Origin: Bacteroidales bacterium
Lineage (GTDB): Bacteria > Bacteroidota > Bacteroidia > Bacteroidales > P3
Assembly (NCBI GenBank): GCA_017477025.1
Contig: JAFUYA010000020.1
Coordinates: forward strand, 1-44,605
Direction of reading: 5' to 3'
Length of the DNA stretch: 44,605 bases
Shown here: in pieces, positions 7,668 through 16,746 of the stretch
Numbering within the stretch: the first letter of the stretch is position 1
Layout: every line of letters starts with the position of its first letter
The notes under the pieces: model-generated
What the model saw: the letters and a program-made list of their open reading frames with translations, nothing else
Databases searched by the model: none
Told to the model about the DNA's origin: nothing
Position numbers and translations under genes: made by a program

Positions 7668-8771
7668 ATGAAAACTACACCATTTACGGAAAAACACATT
7701 GCACTCGGTGCAAAGATGGCTGAATTTGCAGGCTACAACATGCCTATTTCTTACACCGGATTAGTAGAAGAACATCACAATGTAAGAAAAAACGTCGGAG
7801 TTTTTGACGTTTCTCATATGGGTGAGTTCAGAGCAAAAGGCAAAAAGGCTCATGATTTCATGCAGTACTGCACTTCAAATGACATCAACACACTATTTGA
7901 CGGTAAAGTCCTTTATACCGTCCTTCCTAACGGAAAAGGCGGTATCGTTGATGATATGTTAGTGTATCGTATCAGTGAAGAGGAATATTTTATGGTTCCT
8001 AACGCTGCCAATATTGAAAAAGACTGGGAGTGGATGAGTAAAATAGCTCAACAAATGGGATTGGAATTAGGTAAAGATTTTACTAACGAAAGCGAACACT
8101 ACGGACAATTAGCCGTTCAAGGACCTAATGCAATGAAGGTTATGCAAAAATTGACCGACACTCCTATTTTGGATATGGAATATTATACTTTCAAGTTCCT
8201 TAAATTGAACGGAACTGACGTCTTGTTATCTACGACAGGTTATACCGGAGCAGGCGGTTGCGAAATTTATTTTGACAAGAAAGATGCCGACAAAATTTGG
8301 AATGACGTCTTTGAAGCAGGAAAGGAATTCGGAATAATGCCTGCAGGATTGGGATGCAGAGATACTCTTCGCTTGGAAATGGGATTCTGCTTGTATGGTC
8401 ATGAGATTGATGACGAAACCTCTCCTATTGAAGCAGGACTTAACTGGCTTACGAAGTTTGTTGACGGCAACGACTTTATAGATCGTAAATTCCTTGAGGA
8501 ACAAAAAGCCAACGGCGTTAAGAAAAAAGTTATCGGATTTGAGATGGTAGGTAAAGGAATTCCGAGAAACGGTTACAAAGTTTGCGATGCAGACGGAAAT
8601 TGTATAGGAGAAGTTCGTTCAGGTTCGCCTTCACCTTCAACGGGTAAGAATATAGGAACAGCACAAGTGCAAACGGCTTTTTCAAAAAAAGATACACAAA
8701 TCTTTATTGAAATAAGAAATAAACTTGTTGAGGCAAAAGTTGTAAGAATGCCTTTCTACAAACCTGAATAA
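7668..8771 (+). CDS. gcvT: Aminomethyltransferase, glycine cleavage system T protein
   Basis: 367 aa, a typical GcvT length. It transfers the aminomethyl carbon from the lipoylated H protein to tetrahydrofolate, releasing ammonia and forming methylene-THF. N-terminal GcvT motifs include VGVFDVSHMGEF (43-54). The segment LPNGKGGIVDDMLVYR contains the conserved Asp pair at 95-96, and GYTGAGGCEIYF (GYTGE-like) and LRLEMGFCLYGHEID follow. The C-terminal barrel domain reads GEVRSGSPSPSTGKNIG. It stands alone here; gcvH and gcvP are not in the window. Confidence 0.97.
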   Translation: MKTTPFTEKHIALGAKMAEFAGYNMPISYTGLVEEHHNVRKNVGVFDVSHMGEFRAKGKKAHDFMQYCTSNDINTLFDGKVLYTVLPNGKGGIVDDMLVYRISEEEYFMVPNAANIEKDWEWMSKIAQQMGLELGKDFTNESEHYGQLAVQGPNAMKVMQKLTDTPILDMEYYTFKFLKLNGTDVLLSTTGYTGAGGCEIYFDKKDADKIWNDVFEAGKEFGIMPAGLGCRDTLRLEMGFCLYGHEIDDETSPIEAGLNWLTKFVDGNDFIDRKFLEEQKANGVKKKVIGFEMVGKGIPRNGYKVCDADGNCIGEVRSGSPSPSTGKNIGTAQVQTAFSKKDTQIFIEIRNKLVEAKVVRMPFYKPE

Positions 8772-8788
8772 TTGAATAGAAAAATCTG

Positions 8789-8876
8789 ATAAGGTTACTT
8801 AAAATTTTCAACGGAGTCATCCGCTATTTGATATTAAGCCAAAGCGAAAGATTTATGGAATTTTAAGTAACCTTAT
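8789..8876. repeat. Long-loop inverted repeat after gcvT
   Basis: Perfect 18-nt inverted arms ATAAGGTTACTTAAAATT (8789-8806) and its complement (8859-8876) enclose 52 nt that hold a small inner hairpin CGGA-GTCA-TCCG. It fills the gap between gcvT and the next gene. It may terminate gcvT transcription, but it lacks a clean T-run and could be a small repeat element. Confidence 0.6.
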
Positions 8877-8900
8877 TTAAATTTCTGCATAAATAACCGG

Positions 8901-9941
8901 ATGTCAGGGACTTTGTATCACAAGTCAAATTATAATAAACTATCCCGATTAAAACAATTGGGCGTTTTGTTGTGTTTGGTCCCGTCATTGGCTCAAACAC
9001 AAGAGGAAATCATCGTCTTTCATAACGTAGAGAATTTGTTTTATCCGCTTGACGATTCACTGACTCTTGACGATGATTATACCGTCGGAGGCAAGAAACA
9101 CTGGACGTTCGGGAAATACAAAACAAAATTAAACGCCCTGGCAAAGACTTATATATCCATTGACGCAAATCAGATGCCTGCATTGATAGGATTATGCGAA
9201 ATAGAGAATAATCAAGTATTGAATGCCTTAACCAAAGATACCCCTTTGCGTAAAACAGGTTACAGATATATACACTACCCGTCCAAGGATATAAGAGGTA
9301 TTGACGTAGCATTGTTGTATGATCCCAAGAAATTCAAGATAAAAGAGAGTTTTCCGATGTCCCCTGTCAGTACAAAAGAAGAAGATCGCACGCGTGATGT
9401 TCTTTATGTCAAAGGGGTGTTGGGACAGATTGAAGTCAATTTGTATGTAGTTCATGCCCCGTCAAGAAGAGAAAATAACATAAAGAAAGAGTTGCGACAA
9501 AAAATTTTTGCCAACATCTATTCAGATATTGAAAAGAGGATAAAAAACGGTGAAGAGAATTTTATCGTTATGGGAGATATGAACGATAATCCTTGGGACG
9601 AAAGCATATTAAAAGGATTCAACCAGGAATATATTAACGAGAATAATCCGCAGATACTATTCAACTTGATGAGCAATAACAAGGATAAAACGGGGTCATA
9701 CGTTTTCAACGGAAATATATTCTCCTTTGACCAATTTTTAGTGTCAGACAAAATAAAACAAAGACTGGTTTTCAACAATACATTCAACGAAACGTTCGTT
9801 TATAAGCCTGATTTTTTAGTTTCTAAAGATAGACGCAAGAATTATGATCGTCCGTTTTCAACTTATAAAGGTATGAAATACGAAGGTGGAATAAGCGATC
9901 ATTTCCCTATCATTATGCGTCTGACTATCAAACGCAAGTAA
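8901..9941 (+). CDS. Secreted endonuclease/exonuclease/phosphatase-fold protein
   Basis: 346 aa. An N-terminal basic region and hydrophobic stretch (about 18-31, LGVLLCLVPSLAQT) suggest export. The rest follows the EEP fold: FHNVENLF (40-47), metal ligand segment LCEIEN (98-103), RGIDVALLYD, VHAPSRRENN, catalytic GDMNDNPWD, and the C-terminal SDHFPI His-Asp motif. Members hydrolyse phosphodiester or phosphomonoester bonds with Mg2+. The substrate is unknown; extracellular nuclease is one option. The TPR gene starts 7 bp downstream, so the two are probably one operon. Confidence 0.88.
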   Translation: MSGTLYHKSNYNKLSRLKQLGVLLCLVPSLAQTQEEIIVFHNVENLFYPLDDSLTLDDDYTVGGKKHWTFGKYKTKLNALAKTYISIDANQMPALIGLCEIENNQVLNALTKDTPLRKTGYRYIHYPSKDIRGIDVALLYDPKKFKIKESFPMSPVSTKEEDRTRDVLYVKGVLGQIEVNLYVVHAPSRRENNIKKELRQKIFANIYSDIEKRIKNGEENFIVMGDMNDNPWDESILKGFNQEYINENNPQILFNLMSNNKDKTGSYVFNGNIFSFDQFLVSDKIKQRLVFNNTFNETFVYKPDFLVSKDRRKNYDRPFSTYKGMKYEGGISDHFPIIMRLTIKRK

Positions 9942-9948
9942 AAATTGT

Positions 9949-11778
9949 ATGAAAAAGTATCCGTACATACTGCTGTTTTCTTTCTTTTGTCTTCTTTTTT
10001 CTTTTTCTTGTTATGCTCAACAGGGACAAAATAAGGAAAGGATGAACTATGAATTGGCAAAACAATACATGGATGAAGAAAAATACTCCCAAGCTATTCC
10101 GTTGCTTGAAGATATTGTTGATAGAAATTTGAGAGAAGAGTATTACAGATTACTTAATGATGCATATACCAGAACGGGTGATACCAAAAAACAGGAAAAA
10201 CTAATAAAAAAGGCTGTCAAACAAAATAAAGACAACCGCAAGTACGCAATAGATTTGGGAACGTTTTATATCAATAACTACAATAAGATAAAAGGCGAGA
10301 AAGAATACAACAACGTACTGAAGAATCTGACTGCAAACAACAGCGAAATCATACAAACGGCCAATTATTTCTCTGCTCAACGTCTTTATGAATGGGCGGC
10401 AAAAGTCTATATGCAAGGTCGCAAAACTTTCAATGATGAAACGAAATACACGTACGAACTTACTTATTTTTATCAATTACTCGGCATGAACGATAAGATT
10501 GCCGATGAGTATCTTTTGCTTCTTGACAATAATCCTAACATGTTAAGCCAGATTGAAGTCAATATTAATAACTTATTTAACAGAGATAAGGATGATAAAC
10601 TCTTTGAGATCTTTGCCGAACGGGTACTTGAGCAGGTCAAAAAGCATCCTCAAAAGAAAGAAATCAATCTGTTGTACTATTGGCTAATGATGAAAGAGAA
10701 CGATTATGAGTCAGCACTGATTCAGGCAAAGGCAATAGATAAGCGTTTCAACAAATCTGACGGATCTCAAGTCTATGATTTTGCCTTAACGGCAATGAAT
10801 AATACCCAATACAAGTATGCACTGCAAGGTTTCGACTACTTGATAAAACAGGATAATGACACAATGTACCGTCATCAAATACTACAGAATCGTTTGACGT
10901 GTTTGTACAGACAATTTACGGAAAAACTCCACCATACAGAAAAAGAGACGAATAATTTGCTCAAAGAATACGAACAAGTATTCAGTAAAACAGGATATAC
11001 TCCGCAATCTGCTGTCGTAATGCAACAATATGCAAACCTACTTGCCTATCATTTACAACGACCTCAACAGGCTGTGGACGTATTGGACTCAATAATAAAT
11101 ATGCGTCAGGTTTCCGGCCTTGTAAAAGCGGAATGCAAACTGACAAGGGCGGATATTTATCTTATTAACGGAGATATTTGGCAGGCAAGTTTAACGTATA
11201 GTCAAGTAGATAAAGATTTCAAGAATGAAGTCATAGGAAGCGAGGCCAAATTCCGTAATGCCCGCTTATCATATTTTAACGGAGATTTTGAATGGGCCGA
11301 AAGTCAGGCTGATGCCTTGCGTTCTTCCACAACCAAACTTATTGCCAATGATGCAATGGAGTTATCTTTGTTGATTAAAGAGAATATTGATCAAGACAGT
11401 TCTTACAAAGGTTTGTCATGGTTCTCTAAAGCTGATTTTCTTTTGTATCAGAATAAAACAGAAGAGGCTGTTTTATATTTGGATTCTATAGAAAATTGGT
11501 TCGTTTCGCATCCTTTATTTGATGAAGTATTGTACAAAAAAGCCCAAATAGCAATAAAAGAAAACAATTACCATAAGGCAGACAGTTTGTTACGGGAAAT
11601 AATTTTGAAATATCCTTACGACCTTACGGCGGATGATGCATTAATGCTTTTAGCTCAAATAAACGAGGAGCAATTCGGTAACCCTGCCAAAGCAAAAGAG
11701 TATTATGAAAAGATAATCATTGATTATCCTTCATCGCTGTATATTTCACAAGCACGCAAGAAGTACAAAGATCTTTAA
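9949..11778 (+). CDS. Exported tetratricopeptide-repeat protein
   Basis: 609 aa with a clear signal peptide (MKKYPYILLFSFFCLLFSFSCYA-Q). The whole mature chain is made of helical TPR/BamD-like repeats. Examples are AKQYMDEEKYSQAIPLLEDIVDR at the N-terminus and ADSLLREIILKYPYDLTADDALMLLAQI at the C-terminus. Such proteins usually act as periplasmic scaffolds. It overlaps nothing and ends 14 bp from the convergent lpxH gene. Partner unknown. Confidence 0.88.
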   Translation: MKKYPYILLFSFFCLLFSFSCYAQQGQNKERMNYELAKQYMDEEKYSQAIPLLEDIVDRNLREEYYRLLNDAYTRTGDTKKQEKLIKKAVKQNKDNRKYAIDLGTFYINNYNKIKGEKEYNNVLKNLTANNSEIIQTANYFSAQRLYEWAAKVYMQGRKTFNDETKYTYELTYFYQLLGMNDKIADEYLLLLDNNPNMLSQIEVNINNLFNRDKDDKLFEIFAERVLEQVKKHPQKKEINLLYYWLMMKENDYESALIQAKAIDKRFNKSDGSQVYDFALTAMNNTQYKYALQGFDYLIKQDNDTMYRHQILQNRLTCLYRQFTEKLHHTEKETNNLLKEYEQVFSKTGYTPQSAVVMQQYANLLAYHLQRPQQAVDVLDSIINMRQVSGLVKAECKLTRADIYLINGDIWQASLTYSQVDKDFKNEVIGSEAKFRNARLSYFNGDFEWAESQADALRSSTTKLIANDAMELSLLIKENIDQDSSYKGLSWFSKADFLLYQNKTEEAVLYLDSIENWFVSHPLFDEVLYKKAQIAIKENNYHKADSLLREIILKYPYDLTADDALMLLAQINEEQFGNPAKAKEYYEKIIIDYPSSLYISQARKKYKDL

Positions 11779-11792
11779 AAAATTACATTCGT

Positions 11793-12545
11793 TTATTGCG
11801 ATTCAAAACTTTTCAGTTGTAACTCCTTTGAATCCCAGACTACATAAGGAGAATCGTCTATCCATGAACCGGTATTTATATACTTTGCTCCGTTATCCAA
11901 ATAAAAAACATTTTTTATATGTCTGTGTCCGAATATGAAATAATCCGCATGTCTGTTTTTAATAAACTCTTTACAAAACAAATACATCGGTTCTTTGTCT
12001 TTCATGTCATGTGTATCATATTTCCTGTGGCGACTGCGGTTTTTTCTGCTCCAAAGTTTGGCAAAACCGAAGGAAAAAGATGTTGGTAAAGAAGTAAAAA
12101 GCCACCATAGTCTCCTGCATGAGAATATTGCATCCATAATTTTATAACCGTAATCCTTACTGTCCAATCCGTCTCCGTGCCCGATTACAAAAGTCTTCCC
12201 GTTAAATACAAATTCCTGATATTTTCTGCGATATATATTAACTCCCAACTCTTTTGAGAAATAGTTTTTCTGCCACAGGTCATGATTTCCTATAAAATAA
12301 TCGACTGTAATCCCCTTTGAGGTAAGATCTGCTATTTTTGCCTGAAATCTTACAAAACCTTTAGGTACTACTTGTTTATATTCCCACCAGAAATCAAAAA
12401 TATCTCCCAACAATACTATACGCTCGGCATCTTTCTCTATAAGATTTAAGAAACGTAATATTTTGTCTTCTTTTGCTCTTTCCTCTTCCCAAGTTCCTAA
12501 TCCTAAATGAAAGTCGGATAAGAAATATATTTTGTCCCTTGTCAT
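11793..12545 (-). CDS. lpxH: UDP-2,3-diacylglucosamine pyrophosphatase (LpxH-like)
   Basis: 250 aa. Calcineurin-type metallophosphoesterase motifs appear in order: SDFHLG, LLGDIFDFWWEY, GNHD, GHGD and FGHRH. The spacing and the FDFW sequence are typical of LpxH, which makes lipid X (2,3-diacylglucosamine-1-phosphate) for lipid A at the inner face of the inner membrane. The ATG at 12545 overlaps the TGA of the upstream lipoprotein gene by one base (TGATG), indicating translational coupling; a GTG one codon earlier is less likely. It is third gene of a leftward run aroC, lipoprotein, lpxH. Confidence 0.92.
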   Translation of the reverse strand: MTRDKIYFLSDFHLGLGTWEEERAKEDKILRFLNLIEKDAERIVLLGDIFDFWWEYKQVVPKGFVRFQAKIADLTSKGITVDYFIGNHDLWQKNYFSKELGVNIYRRKYQEFVFNGKTFVIGHGDGLDSKDYGYKIMDAIFSCRRLWWLFTSLPTSFSFGFAKLWSRKNRSRHRKYDTHDMKDKEPMYLFCKEFIKNRHADYFIFGHRHIKNVFYLDNGAKYINTGSWIDDSPYVVWDSKELQLKSFESQ

Positions 12546-13276
12546 CACTTCACGGTGTCATTTTGTTGAATACTTTCTATTTCTTTTACAAACCGCTCCA
12601 AATCTTTAGTATTTCTGTTGTCAGGATATTCAGACTTCAATCCTTTGAGTACTTTTTTATACACATCAAAATCTTTCCTATAATCAATTAACGGCACATT
12701 TTCCATATTTCTGTAAAGAGCAACCAAACAAGTAAGACTGCCTTCGTTGGAGTTAATATACGAAATAAGAAATTCACGTTGGTTATTTCTGAGCAGATTA
12801 TACTTATTTTGAATCTCTTTCCGTACGGAATCTATATTATTTATATCCGTCATTTGCAGTTGTTCGCTCATATTCTTCAAAGCAATACGAGTCATAACCT
12901 GTTTGTCATTCAACAGTTTTAATTTGGAAGATTCCTCACTACCAGTTATTGAATAAGTCGTTGCAAGATTCTCATAATCTCCGTTGATTACTATTTTCTC
13001 TCCTGTCTTAGGACACAACATAATGTAATCGTTTTTACTCTGAAGAATAAAAATAGATTCCTCTTCAAGTTTTTCTTTTGAAGAAAATTTACCGTCCGAA
13101 TCTGCTTTGAGTGTGTCCAAAGCCCTTACTCCGCTATTCTCCATCTCCATAAGATACAATTCACAACTGTCGCAATTTTCCAGTCTTCCTTTCAAAAAAT
13201 AGGAATCAGTGTCCGTTGTACAGGAAACAAAAAATCCTATAACTGCCGTAAAAATAAAGTACTTTATATATTTCAT
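12545..13276 (-). CDS. DUF4369-type lipoprotein
   Basis: 243 aa. A lipobox FFVSC places the lipidated Cys at residue 19. Residues about 25-115 follow the DUF4369 pattern seen at the N-terminus of Bacteroidota thiol-disulfide proteins (FLKGRLENCDSCELYLMEM...LDTLKADSDGKF...GEKIVINGDYENL). The usual C-terminal thioredoxin domain with CxxC is absent; the C-terminal half is helical and charged. Its start overlaps the end of the chorismate synthase gene by 4 bp and its end overlaps lpxH by 1 bp, so the three genes are translated from one mRNA. Function unknown. Confidence 0.85.
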   Translation of the reverse strand: MKYIKYFIFTAVIGFFVSCTTDTDSYFLKGRLENCDSCELYLMEMENSGVRALDTLKADSDGKFSSKEKLEEESIFILQSKNDYIMLCPKTGEKIVINGDYENLATTYSITGSEESSKLKLLNDKQVMTRIALKNMSEQLQMTDINNIDSVRKEIQNKYNLLRNNQREFLISYINSNEGSLTCLVALYRNMENVPLIDYRKDFDVYKKVLKGLKSEYPDNRNTKDLERFVKEIESIQQNDTVK

Positions 13277-14271
13277 ATTGTCTGTTTTTTATTTGCTGTA
13301 ATAAAATCCGTAATCACCATTGCCGCAAGGCTTTCTATTATGACAGGAGTACGCAATACCTGACAAATATCATGCCTGCCTCCTATCCGTACTTGTTTCA
13401 ATTCTCCGTTCCTGCTTATCAGCGTCATTTCTTTTTTTAAAGTATGTACTGCATGAAAACCTACGGTGAAAACTATCGGCATTCCGTTGGTAAGACCTGC
13501 ATTTACACCTCCGCAGTGATTGGTTTTTGTAGAAAAATCATCATTCCATTCATCTATATCTTCACTTCCGTAAAGAGTGTCTCTGTCGGGAATATCACCT
13601 AAAGAAAAATTTACTGCCGACGGCACGGTCATCATTGCAAAAGCAAGGTTTGATGAAATCTTATCAAATATTTCCTCTCCTAATCCTGCTTTGACCCCGA
13701 CAATCTCACACCTTACTTTCCCGCCTATAGTATCCTGCTGTCGGGAAACCTCTTCCAACAACTCCTCTACATGATCATAATCATAAATACAATCTATTCC
13801 GCCTATTTCCGACACGTATGCGTTAAAAGATATACCCTCTTTTCGCAGAAAAATCTTTGCAATGCTCCCTGCTACTACAATCGGAAGAAACATTCTTGCC
13901 GATGCCGCATCTTTGTATCTCAGATTGTCCTCCCCGTATTTCATATAATAGGGATAATCGGCATGCGAAGGACGGAAGAAATCTCTGAATTTGTCATAAT
14001 CTTCTTTTCTGACATTATGATTGAGTATTTTGAACTCGATACTATTCCCGTCGGTGATTCCGTCCTTAATACCGCTTAGAAAAACTACCTTATCGTCTTC
14101 CGTACGTTGTGTGCCGAAACGTCCGGGTTTGCGTCTTTCCAAATCATGTTCAATAAGGGCATAATCAATAAGCAATCCTTTCGGACAATTAGTAATAATT
14201 CCTCCGACAAACTCCCCGTGTGAGGAACCTGTAACTTCTATTTTAAAACTCTTTCCGAAAGTCTTTTTCAT
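13273..14271 (-). CDS. aroC: Chorismate synthase, divergent form
   Basis: 332 aa from the ATG at 14271; a TTG five codons upstream is less likely. It should convert EPSP to chorismate with reduced FMN. Recognisable motifs are GSSHG at 15-19 (canonical GESHG), RRKPGRFGTQRTEDDKVVFLSG, RPSHADYPYYMKYG (canonical RPGHAD), GGVNAGLTNG and GRHDICQV. The two invariant histidines are kept. However, the usual SSARETAARVAAG block is replaced by AASARMFLPIVVAG and the Glu of GESHG is Ser. It is the first gene of the leftward operon with the lipoprotein and lpxH. Activity is likely but not certain. Confidence 0.85.
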   Translation of the reverse strand: MKKTFGKSFKIEVTGSSHGEFVGGIITNCPKGLLIDYALIEHDLERRKPGRFGTQRTEDDKVVFLSGIKDGITDGNSIEFKILNHNVRKEDYDKFRDFFRPSHADYPYYMKYGEDNLRYKDAASARMFLPIVVAGSIAKIFLRKEGISFNAYVSEIGGIDCIYDYDHVEELLEEVSRQQDTIGGKVRCEIVGVKAGLGEEIFDKISSNLAFAMMTVPSAVNFSLGDIPDRDTLYGSEDIDEWNDDFSTKTNHCGGVNAGLTNGMPIVFTVGFHAVHTLKKEMTLISRNGELKQVRIGGRHDICQVLRTPVIIESLAAMVITDFITANKKQTI

Positions 14272-14288
14272 AATGATTTTATTCAAAG

Positions 14289-14372
14289 AAAAAAAGTGCG
14301 TGATTTCTTACAAAATCATTAAGAATCTTGCGAAATTCTCAATGATTTCGGCAGAAATCACGCACTTTTTTT
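14289..14372. repeat. 84-nt segmented hairpin, copy 1 of a repeated palindromic element
   Basis: Outer arms of 19 nt are perfectly complementary (14289-14307 and 14354-14372, core GTGCGTGATTTC with flanking A7/T7). After a symmetric 6/6 internal loop come arms AATCATT/AATGATT, then AGAAT/ATTCT. With A-runs and T-runs at opposite ends it can act as a terminator in either direction. It lies between the nitroreductase stop and the aroC start. A related element occurs at 41465-41547. Confidence 0.85.
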
Positions 14373-14392
14373 CGCAAACCTGTAACATCTGC

Positions 14393-15136
14393 CTATTGCT
14401 TTAAGAATGTGCTTTTTACAAACTTCATGTAACGCTCGGAAAATTCCTCATTACCCGCTTTTCCATAACGAACTTCGCTGAAAACTTGGGCAAGATTTTC
14501 TTTATTATTTTCTTTCACATAACCTCTATTGACAGGATTTTCCTCTATTGCCTCATACATATTGCGAATATCCTGATCGCTGTAATCTTTGTACGTTTCA
14601 CTATGTACGACAGCGTCCAACGGCAACCGTTCCGTGAGGTCAGGATTCTCATCAGGCACACCTATTGTCAGACAAGCAACGGGAACCACTCCATCCGGCA
14701 AATGAAGAAACTCGGCTATCTGATCAGCCATATAATTGACCGTCCCGACCCAACAAACGCCCAACCCTTTGCTTTCGGCAGCAGTAGTAATTGCCTGTGC
14801 TGCAATAGTTGCGTCAATAGTTGCGATATTAAGGAAAAGAAAATTGTTAAGACTCTTATCTGCATTGTTTATTTCACACCAATGGTTGAAACGGTTGATA
14901 TCAGCACACACCGTAATAACGACATCTGCTTGAGTAATCATAGGTTGATTGAAATGCAAAGGTGCATACTGCTTTTTCTTTTCTTCGTCTTTGGTTATAA
15001 TAAAAGAATATAACTGCATATTGCCGCAATTAGAAGCACGCATACCTGCTTTTAAGATATAATCCAATGTCTGTTGCGGTATGCGTTCATTTTTATATTT
15101 TCTGACAGTTCGTCTTTCCTGTAAAAAATCCTGCAT
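14393..15136 (-). CDS. NAD(P)H-dependent nitroreductase, NfsA/FRP type
   Basis: 247 aa. The N-terminal FMN-binding signature RRTVRKYKNERIP is at about 8-20. Further conserved parts are MRASNCGNMQLYSFI, QAITTAAESKGLGVCWVGTV and GVVPVACLTIGVPDE, the layout of flavin oxidoreductases that reduce nitro compounds or quinones as dimers. The C-terminal part (about 195-247) is the extension typical of NfsA-like enzymes. It is a single gene, followed leftward by the large hairpin. Physiological substrate unknown. Confidence 0.92.
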   Translation of the reverse strand: MQDFLQERRTVRKYKNERIPQQTLDYILKAGMRASNCGNMQLYSFIITKDEEKKKQYAPLHFNQPMITQADVVITVCADINRFNHWCEINNADKSLNNFLFLNIATIDATIAAQAITTAAESKGLGVCWVGTVNYMADQIAEFLHLPDGVVPVACLTIGVPDENPDLTERLPLDAVVHSETYKDYSDQDIRNMYEAIEENPVNRGYVKENNKENLAQVFSEVRYGKAGNEEFSERYMKFVKSTFLKQ

Positions 15137-15616
15137 TATAACTAATTTTTATCCGTTAGTAAAACTGAATTTAATAACGCAACTTTGCCCCCCTTTATTG
15201 TAAAACAGTAGTTTTTATATATACTTCTTATGATGGGAAGCAAAGCATACGTTATCGAATTCTTGCCGTTTATAATACCGTCATTATTAAAAATTCCCGA
15301 AAAAATATATATTTCTCCTAAATAAAAGTGTTTTATAAAATAAAGAAACCATTATTCCCCGATGAATAATATTGCAGATACGGAAAAAAGATATACGAAA
15401 CAGTCAGAGTTTCAGAAAAATATGTATATTTGCAACACGGAAATGCAAAGGATTCTTTATCTGTTTCAGCAGTTCAAAGCAGTTGGCAATTTTTTACGTA
15501 TGGTTGCGGAACTTTAATTAACAAGCGGAACGGAAATATCAAAAAGGCTGCTTGCAAGAATAGAAAATTCTTATATTTTGTTAATTCGTGTAAGATTCAA
15601 ATAAAAAATAGAAAAA
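15137..15616. other. Intergenic region with promoter of the DUF362 lipoprotein gene
   Basis: 480 bp with no convincing gene. A -7 box TATATTTG lies at 15425-15432 on the plus strand, without a clean -33 box, implying a leader of about 175 nt before the ATG at 15617. The leftward nitroreductase promoter must also lie here but I see no exact TAnnTTTG for it. Nothing else stands out. Confidence 0.5.
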
Positions 15617-16615
15617 ATGAAAAAAGTATTTTTAAAATTATTCGGCATCATCGCCACCGTATCTCTTTTTATTGCGTGCGGGAATGATAAGGCAACGGAA
15701 ACATCAACCGAGACTGCAACGGAAAATGAAGCAGTAGTATATATGACAAATGAGATTTCAGCCCAAAGTCTTATCAAAATATATGAAACATTAGGCATCA
15801 AGGCTGAAGGAAAAGTAGGCATAAAGATCTCAACCGGTGACGGAGAAGGAAAACATACGCTTTCAACAGACTTGATTGAACCTTTGATTAAGCAACTTAA
15901 TGCAAAAATTATTGAATGCAATACAGCATATACAGGAACACGCCATACTTCCGAACTGCATCACAAAACAATAACTCAACACGGCTGGGATAAGATTGCC
16001 GATGTTGATATTATGGATGAGGACGGCGAGATAAAACTTCCTGTTACGGACGGCAAACATCTGAAATATGATATCGTCGGATCACACATTAATAATTATG
16101 ACTTCATAATTAATCTTGCTCATTTCAAAGGGCATCAAATGGCCGGCTTCGGAGGAGTTTTGAAGAATCAATCCATAGGTATTGCATCTACTAACGGTAA
16201 AGCGTATATCCATTCTGCAGGTACTTGGGAAAAGATGGAAGAACTGTGGGAAAAACACATTGCAGAGCAGGATGACTTTACTGAATCAATGGCAGAAGCT
16301 GCAAAAGCCGTTGCTGACAAGTTCAACGGCAAAATTATCTATATTGCCGTTATGAACAATATGTCTATTGACTGCGACTGCAACGCTCATCCTGCAGAAC
16401 CTCTGATAAAAGACTACGGTATTCTGGCATCTACCGACCCTGTTGCATTGGATAAAGCGTGTGTAGATATAATTTACAATATGGAAGTAACTGCAGACAA
16501 TAATACTAAACCTCTTATTGAAAGAATTGAGAAACAAAAAGGTACCCATATCCTTGACTACGCGGAAGAAATCGGATTGGGAACAAAGAAATACACCCTA
16601 AAAAAGATTGACTGA
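15617..16615 (+). CDS. DUF362-domain lipoprotein
   Basis: 332 aa. The lipobox LFIAC-G puts the lipidated Cys at residue 21, followed by a Thr/Glu-rich linker (to about 40). From about residue 45 on the sequence follows DUF362: VGIKISTGDGEGKHTLSTDLIEPLIKQL, INLAHFKGHQMAGFGGVLKNQSIGIAS, and a C-terminal block DCDCNAHPAEPLIKDYGILASTDPVALDKACVDII. DUF362 proteins often carry ferredoxin domains; no Fe-S motif follows here, only the DCDC cluster. The biochemical role is not established. A hairpin follows the gene. Confidence 0.88.
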   Translation: MKKVFLKLFGIIATVSLFIACGNDKATETSTETATENEAVVYMTNEISAQSLIKIYETLGIKAEGKVGIKISTGDGEGKHTLSTDLIEPLIKQLNAKIIECNTAYTGTRHTSELHHKTITQHGWDKIADVDIMDEDGEIKLPVTDGKHLKYDIVGSHINNYDFIINLAHFKGHQMAGFGGVLKNQSIGIASTNGKAYIHSAGTWEKMEELWEKHIAEQDDFTESMAEAAKAVADKFNGKIIYIAVMNNMSIDCDCNAHPAEPLIKDYGILASTDPVALDKACVDIIYNMEVTADNNTKPLIERIEKQKGTHILDYAEEIGLGTKKYTLKKID

Positions 16616-16630
16616 TAGTTTTTACTTTGT

Positions 16631-16726
16631 TTTTATGTCCCCGTAGGTAGAAAATATTACCAACTGGGACATAAAACTTTATTTAAAGACAACCGTCTGA
16701 TGAGAACATTAAGAAACCTGACGGTT
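16631..16726. terminator. Hairpin pair between convergent DUF362 and WYL genes
   Basis: Hairpin one has arms TTTTATGTCCC (16631-16641) and GGGACATAAAA (16666-16676), with a small inner GGTA/TACC pairing. Hairpin two has arms AACCGTC (16691-16697) and GACGGTT (16720-16726). The first suits termination of the rightward DUF362 gene, the second of the leftward WYL gene. Confidence 0.65.
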
Positions 16727-16746
16727 TAATGCAAAAGAAAACAGTA

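Noticed and set aside
15430-15687. 85-aa open frame upstream of the DUF362 gene
   Set aside because: It overlaps the lipoprotein start in another frame, spans the promoter region and has no ribosome site or protein-like composition.
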